A stretch of 39,972 nt of DNA from HOT-345 sp963531535. Its GTDB lineage: Bacteria; Patescibacteriota; Gracilibacteria; Absconditabacterales; Absconditicoccaceae. The translations under genes were made by a program, and so were the position numbers. Location of the stretch: contig CAUSGX010000008.1 in NCBI GenBank assembly GCA_963531535.1, forward strand, positions 1-39,972, in the 5' to 3' direction. The notes under the pieces are model-generated. The model worked only from the letters and a program-made list of their open reading frames with translations. It was not told the DNA's origin and ran no database searches. The stretch's first letter is position 1. Each line of letters starts with the position of its first letter. Positions 38,187 to 39,972 of the stretch are shown here, one piece after another.

Positions 38187-38393
38187 ATGAAAGGAACTGG
38201 TTTGTTTATGAAAGAACTTATTTCTAAGGATGTGAAGGGGTTGGTTGCTATGAGAAAACAACTGAAGCAGGAACTCTTTGAACTAAGAATGAAAAATAGC
38301 GTGAGAGCACTTAAGGAAACTCATAAAATCGGAGACTTGAGAGTTAAGATCGCTAGAATCAATACTGTTTTACAATCTAAGATTAATGCATAA
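38187..38393 (+). CDS. rpmC: 50S ribosomal protein L29
   Basis: A small two-helix large-subunit protein near the tunnel exit. It is 68 residues: MKELISKDVKGLVAMRKQLKQELFELRMK with the family's LRMKN, then LKETHKIGDLRVKIARINTVL. The listed ATG (38187) adds seven residues before a second ATG at 38208. The last base of its stop is the first base of the rpsQ start, so the genes are translationally coupled. Confidence 0.93.
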   Translation: MKGTGLFMKELISKDVKGLVAMRKQLKQELFELRMKNSVRALKETHKIGDLRVKIARINTVLQSKINA

Positions 38394-38644
38394 TGACAAT
38401 TATCGGTGAAAAAAATATTAAGGAATTGATTGGAGAGGTTGTAAGTGATAAGATGAACCAGACTTGTGTTGTTTTGGTAAAATCTGTAAAAATGCATCCT
38501 ATTTACAAGAAGAGATTTGTTGTAAGAAAGAAGTATTTTGCACATAATGTTGAAAATAAAGCACAGGTAGGAAACACTGTAAAGATTAGATTGGTAAAAC
38601 CTATCTCTAAGATGAAGAAGTGGAATATTATAGAGGTATTATAG
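38393..38644 (+). CDS. rpsQ: 30S ribosomal protein S17
   Basis: Primary 16S rRNA binding protein with an OB fold. The product is 83 residues: IGEVVSDKMNQTCVVLV (family GxVVSDKMxKTxVV), KMHPIYKKRFVVRKKYFAHN and a KIRLVKPISKMKKW region near the end. Overlaps the rpmC stop by one base (TAATG). No UGA. Confidence 0.96.
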   Translation: MTIIGEKNIKELIGEVVSDKMNQTCVVLVKSVKMHPIYKKRFVVRKKYFAHNVENKAQVGNTVKIRLVKPISKMKKWNIIEVL

Positions 38645-38668
38645 TTTTAGATTGTTTAGTTTTTGAGA

Positions 38669-39046
38669 ATGTTGCAACAAGAATCTTTGGTTGTGGTTGC
38701 TGATAACACCCAAGCAAAAAAGGCAAAAATTATCAGAGTTTTGAAAGGATCTTCTGGAAGAATCGCTAGAGTTGGAGATAGAGTTGTTGTTGCTATTAAG
38801 GAGGCAACTCCTGCGGCTTCAGTAAAGAAAGGACAGGTTTGTCAAGCTGTTGTTGTAAGGACAAAAAAGGAAATTGCTAGAAAGGATGGTACTTATATCA
38901 GGTTTGCTGATAATGCTATTGTTCTTCTTACAAAGGATGCTAAAGGAAATATGAATCCTATTGGTAAGAGAGTTTTCGGACCTGTTGCAAGAGAGCTTAG
39001 AGAAAATTATAGAAATATTACTAATATGGCGGAAGAAGTTTTGTAA
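38669..39046 (+). CDS. rplN: 50S ribosomal protein L14
   Basis: Large-subunit protein at the interface with the small subunit (bridge B8). The product is 125 residues. It starts MLQQESLVVVADNTQAKKA (family MIQxxTxLxVADNSGA), then IARVGDRVVVAIKEATP, VKKGQVCQAVVVRTKKEIARKDGTYIRFADNAIVL and IGKRVFGPVARELRE. The Ser-Gly-Ala usual after ADN is here Thr-Gln-Ala, a small but notable change. No UGA. An in-frame TTG two codons earlier is less likely. Confidence 0.97.
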   Translation: MLQQESLVVVADNTQAKKAKIIRVLKGSSGRIARVGDRVVVAIKEATPAASVKKGQVCQAVVVRTKKEIARKDGTYIRFADNAIVLLTKDAKGNMNPIGKRVFGPVARELRENYRNITNMAEEVL

Positions 39047-39081
39047 TAGCGTATTAAATTTATTTGTAATTGTATTATCTG

Positions 39082-39372
39082 ATGAAAAAGCTTAGAAAAT
39101 CTGATCCAGTAATTGTTATTTCAGGTAAGTCTAAAGGTGCGGTTTCTGTAATTGAAGCTGTAGATGGAGATATGGTTTACCTTAAGGATGTAAATGTTGT
39201 AAAGAAGGCTGTGAAATGACAAGGATTTGTAAAGAAGACTTTGCCTTTGCATGTATCAAATGTGGCTTACTATCTTGCAGACCAAAAGGTTGCTACTAAA
39301 ATTGCTGTAGAAGTAAATAAGGATGGAAAGAAGGTAAGAAAGGCTAAGAAAAATGGAAAGGTTATTGATTAG
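39082..39372 (+). CDS. rplX: 50S ribosomal protein L24
   Basis: An early assembly large-subunit protein with a KOW motif. The product is 96 residues: KLRKSDPVIVISGKSKGAVSVIEAVDGDMVYLKDVNVVKKAVKG, where the last Gly is a UGA codon (39217-39219), then HVSNVAYYL and a Lys-rich C-terminus (KKVRKAKKNGKVID). Because UGA breaks it into two short pieces, standard-code searches miss it. It lies between rplN and rplE, its canonical place. Confidence 0.94.
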
Positions 39373-39401
39373 TTGTTTTAAATATTTTTGATTGTTTAGG
39401 T

Positions 39402-39926
39402 ATGAAAAAATCTGAATTGTTTGCAAAACTTAAGGATCATTTGCAACTTAAGAATATCAATCAGGTTCCAAAGATTGACAAGGTAATTGTTTCTATGGGA
39501 ATCGGTTCTTTGGTGACAAGAAAGGGACATAAAGATTTTGAAGAATTTGAAAAGAATTTGATCAGAATTACTGGTCAAAAGCCTGTATTGATTAAGTCTA
39601 AGAAGGCTATCTCTAACTTCAAACTTAGAGAGGGAATGCCTGTAATGCTTAAGGTTACTTTGAGAGGAGTAAGAGCTTACGATTTCTTGGATAGGTTTGC
39701 AAAGATGGTTTTGCCAAGAATTAGAGATTTTAGTGGAGTTTCTAAGAAGAATTTTGATCCTAAGGGAAATCTAAATCTTTGACTTCAGAATTATAATATT
39801 TTTCCTGAACTTGGAGTTGATGATGTAAATCTTCCAATGGGACTTCAGCTTACAATTGTAAGTACTGCAGGTACTCCTGAGGCATCTCAAGCATTGCTTC
39901 AAGAGATTGGATTCATCTTTAAGTAA
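39402..39926 (+). CDS. rplE: 50S ribosomal protein L5
   Basis: Large-subunit protein that binds 5S rRNA. The product is 174 residues. It has NQVPKIDKVIVSMGIG, ITGQKPVLIKSKKAISNFKLREGMPVMLKVTLRG, FLDRFAKMVLPRIRDFSGVSKKNFD, then NLNLGLQNYNIFPEL. In the last segment the Gly before Leu-Gln is UGA (39780-39782), where the family has SLGLKEQIIFPE. It ends LLQEIGFIFK with TAA at 39924. Confidence 0.97.
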
Positions 39927-39956
39927 AATTATTTATATTCTCTCTCCTCCACCCAT

Positions 39957-39972
39957 ATGCAGAAATATATGA
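39957..39972 (+). CDS. Possible start of the next ribosomal gene (partial)
   Basis: An ATG at 39957 begins MQKYM and runs off the window. In the spc order rpsN (S14) or rpsH (S8) would come here; five residues are not enough to decide. Confidence 0.3.

Noticed and set aside
1426..39926. UGA as selenocysteine or tryptophan
   Set aside because: UGA is far too frequent and lies on conserved glycines, not on Trp or Cys/Sec positions; Trp is encoded by TGG throughout.

Overview
This window comes from an AT-rich bacterium that reads UGA as glycine (genetic code 25), as in Candidate Phyla Radiation lineages such as Gracilibacteria (BD1-5) and Absconditabacteria (SR1). With UGA as stop, nearly every long gene breaks into pieces. 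With UGA as Gly the pieces join into full-length proteins, and many UGA codons fall on family-conserved glycines: the KTG motif of the penicillin-binding protein, residue 2 of ribosomal protein S3, the GxSxG of a patatin, and sites in L2, L3, L5, L22 and L24. Only TAA and TAG act as stops. All coordinates below use this code. I cannot tell the two phyla apart from this window.

Layout. 1-4.8 kb: a membrane protein divergent from a ribose-1,5-bisphosphate isomerase of the archaeal AMP pathway type, an odd lipoprotein, a Holliday-junction-resolvase-related endonuclease, smpB, and def convergent with smpB. 4.9-9.5 kb: tRNA-Ser, then envelope genes (a LysM-CHAP hydrolase and a class A penicillin-binding protein). 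9.5-13.9 kb: an accessory island flanked by intergenic palindromic repeats. It holds two paralogous lipoproteins and a 754-residue coiled-coil protein; two of the three genes carry in-frame 21-bp (heptad) repeats. 13.9-19.3 kb: an RND-type transporter and a MATE transporter. 19.3-25.5 kb: tRNA-Thr, a PrsW-like membrane protease with a DUF2103 protein, prmC, a 975-residue fusion of an LtaS-type sulfatase with a glycerophosphodiester phosphodiesterase, and a SIMPL-domain protein. 25.6-31.4 kb: leuS, then a tight four-gene run of two patatins, a mutY without an iron-sulfur motif, and rsmI. 31.6-31.9 kb: tRNA-Phe, -Ile and -Pro. 32.1 kb to the end: tuf followed by the S10/spc ribosomal protein cluster (rpsJ, rplC, D, W, B, rpsS, rplV, rpsC, rplP, rpmC, rpsQ, rplN, rplX, rplE) in the canonical order.

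Several genes concern translation and its termination or quality control (prmC, smpB, def, rsmI, leuS, tuf, ribosomal proteins), which matters in an organism that presumably terminates with RF1 only. The envelope genes (PBP, CHAP hydrolase, LtaS-like fusion, lipoproteins) suggest a peptidoglycan wall with possibly a glycerophosphate polymer. Promoters repeatedly show a TTGCAA or TTGACA -35 box, a 16-17 bp spacer and a TATAAT-like -10 box. Most terminators are A-stem/T-stem hairpins around a TCTGA core. No CRISPR array, transposase, rRNA, tmRNA or phage gene was recognised.
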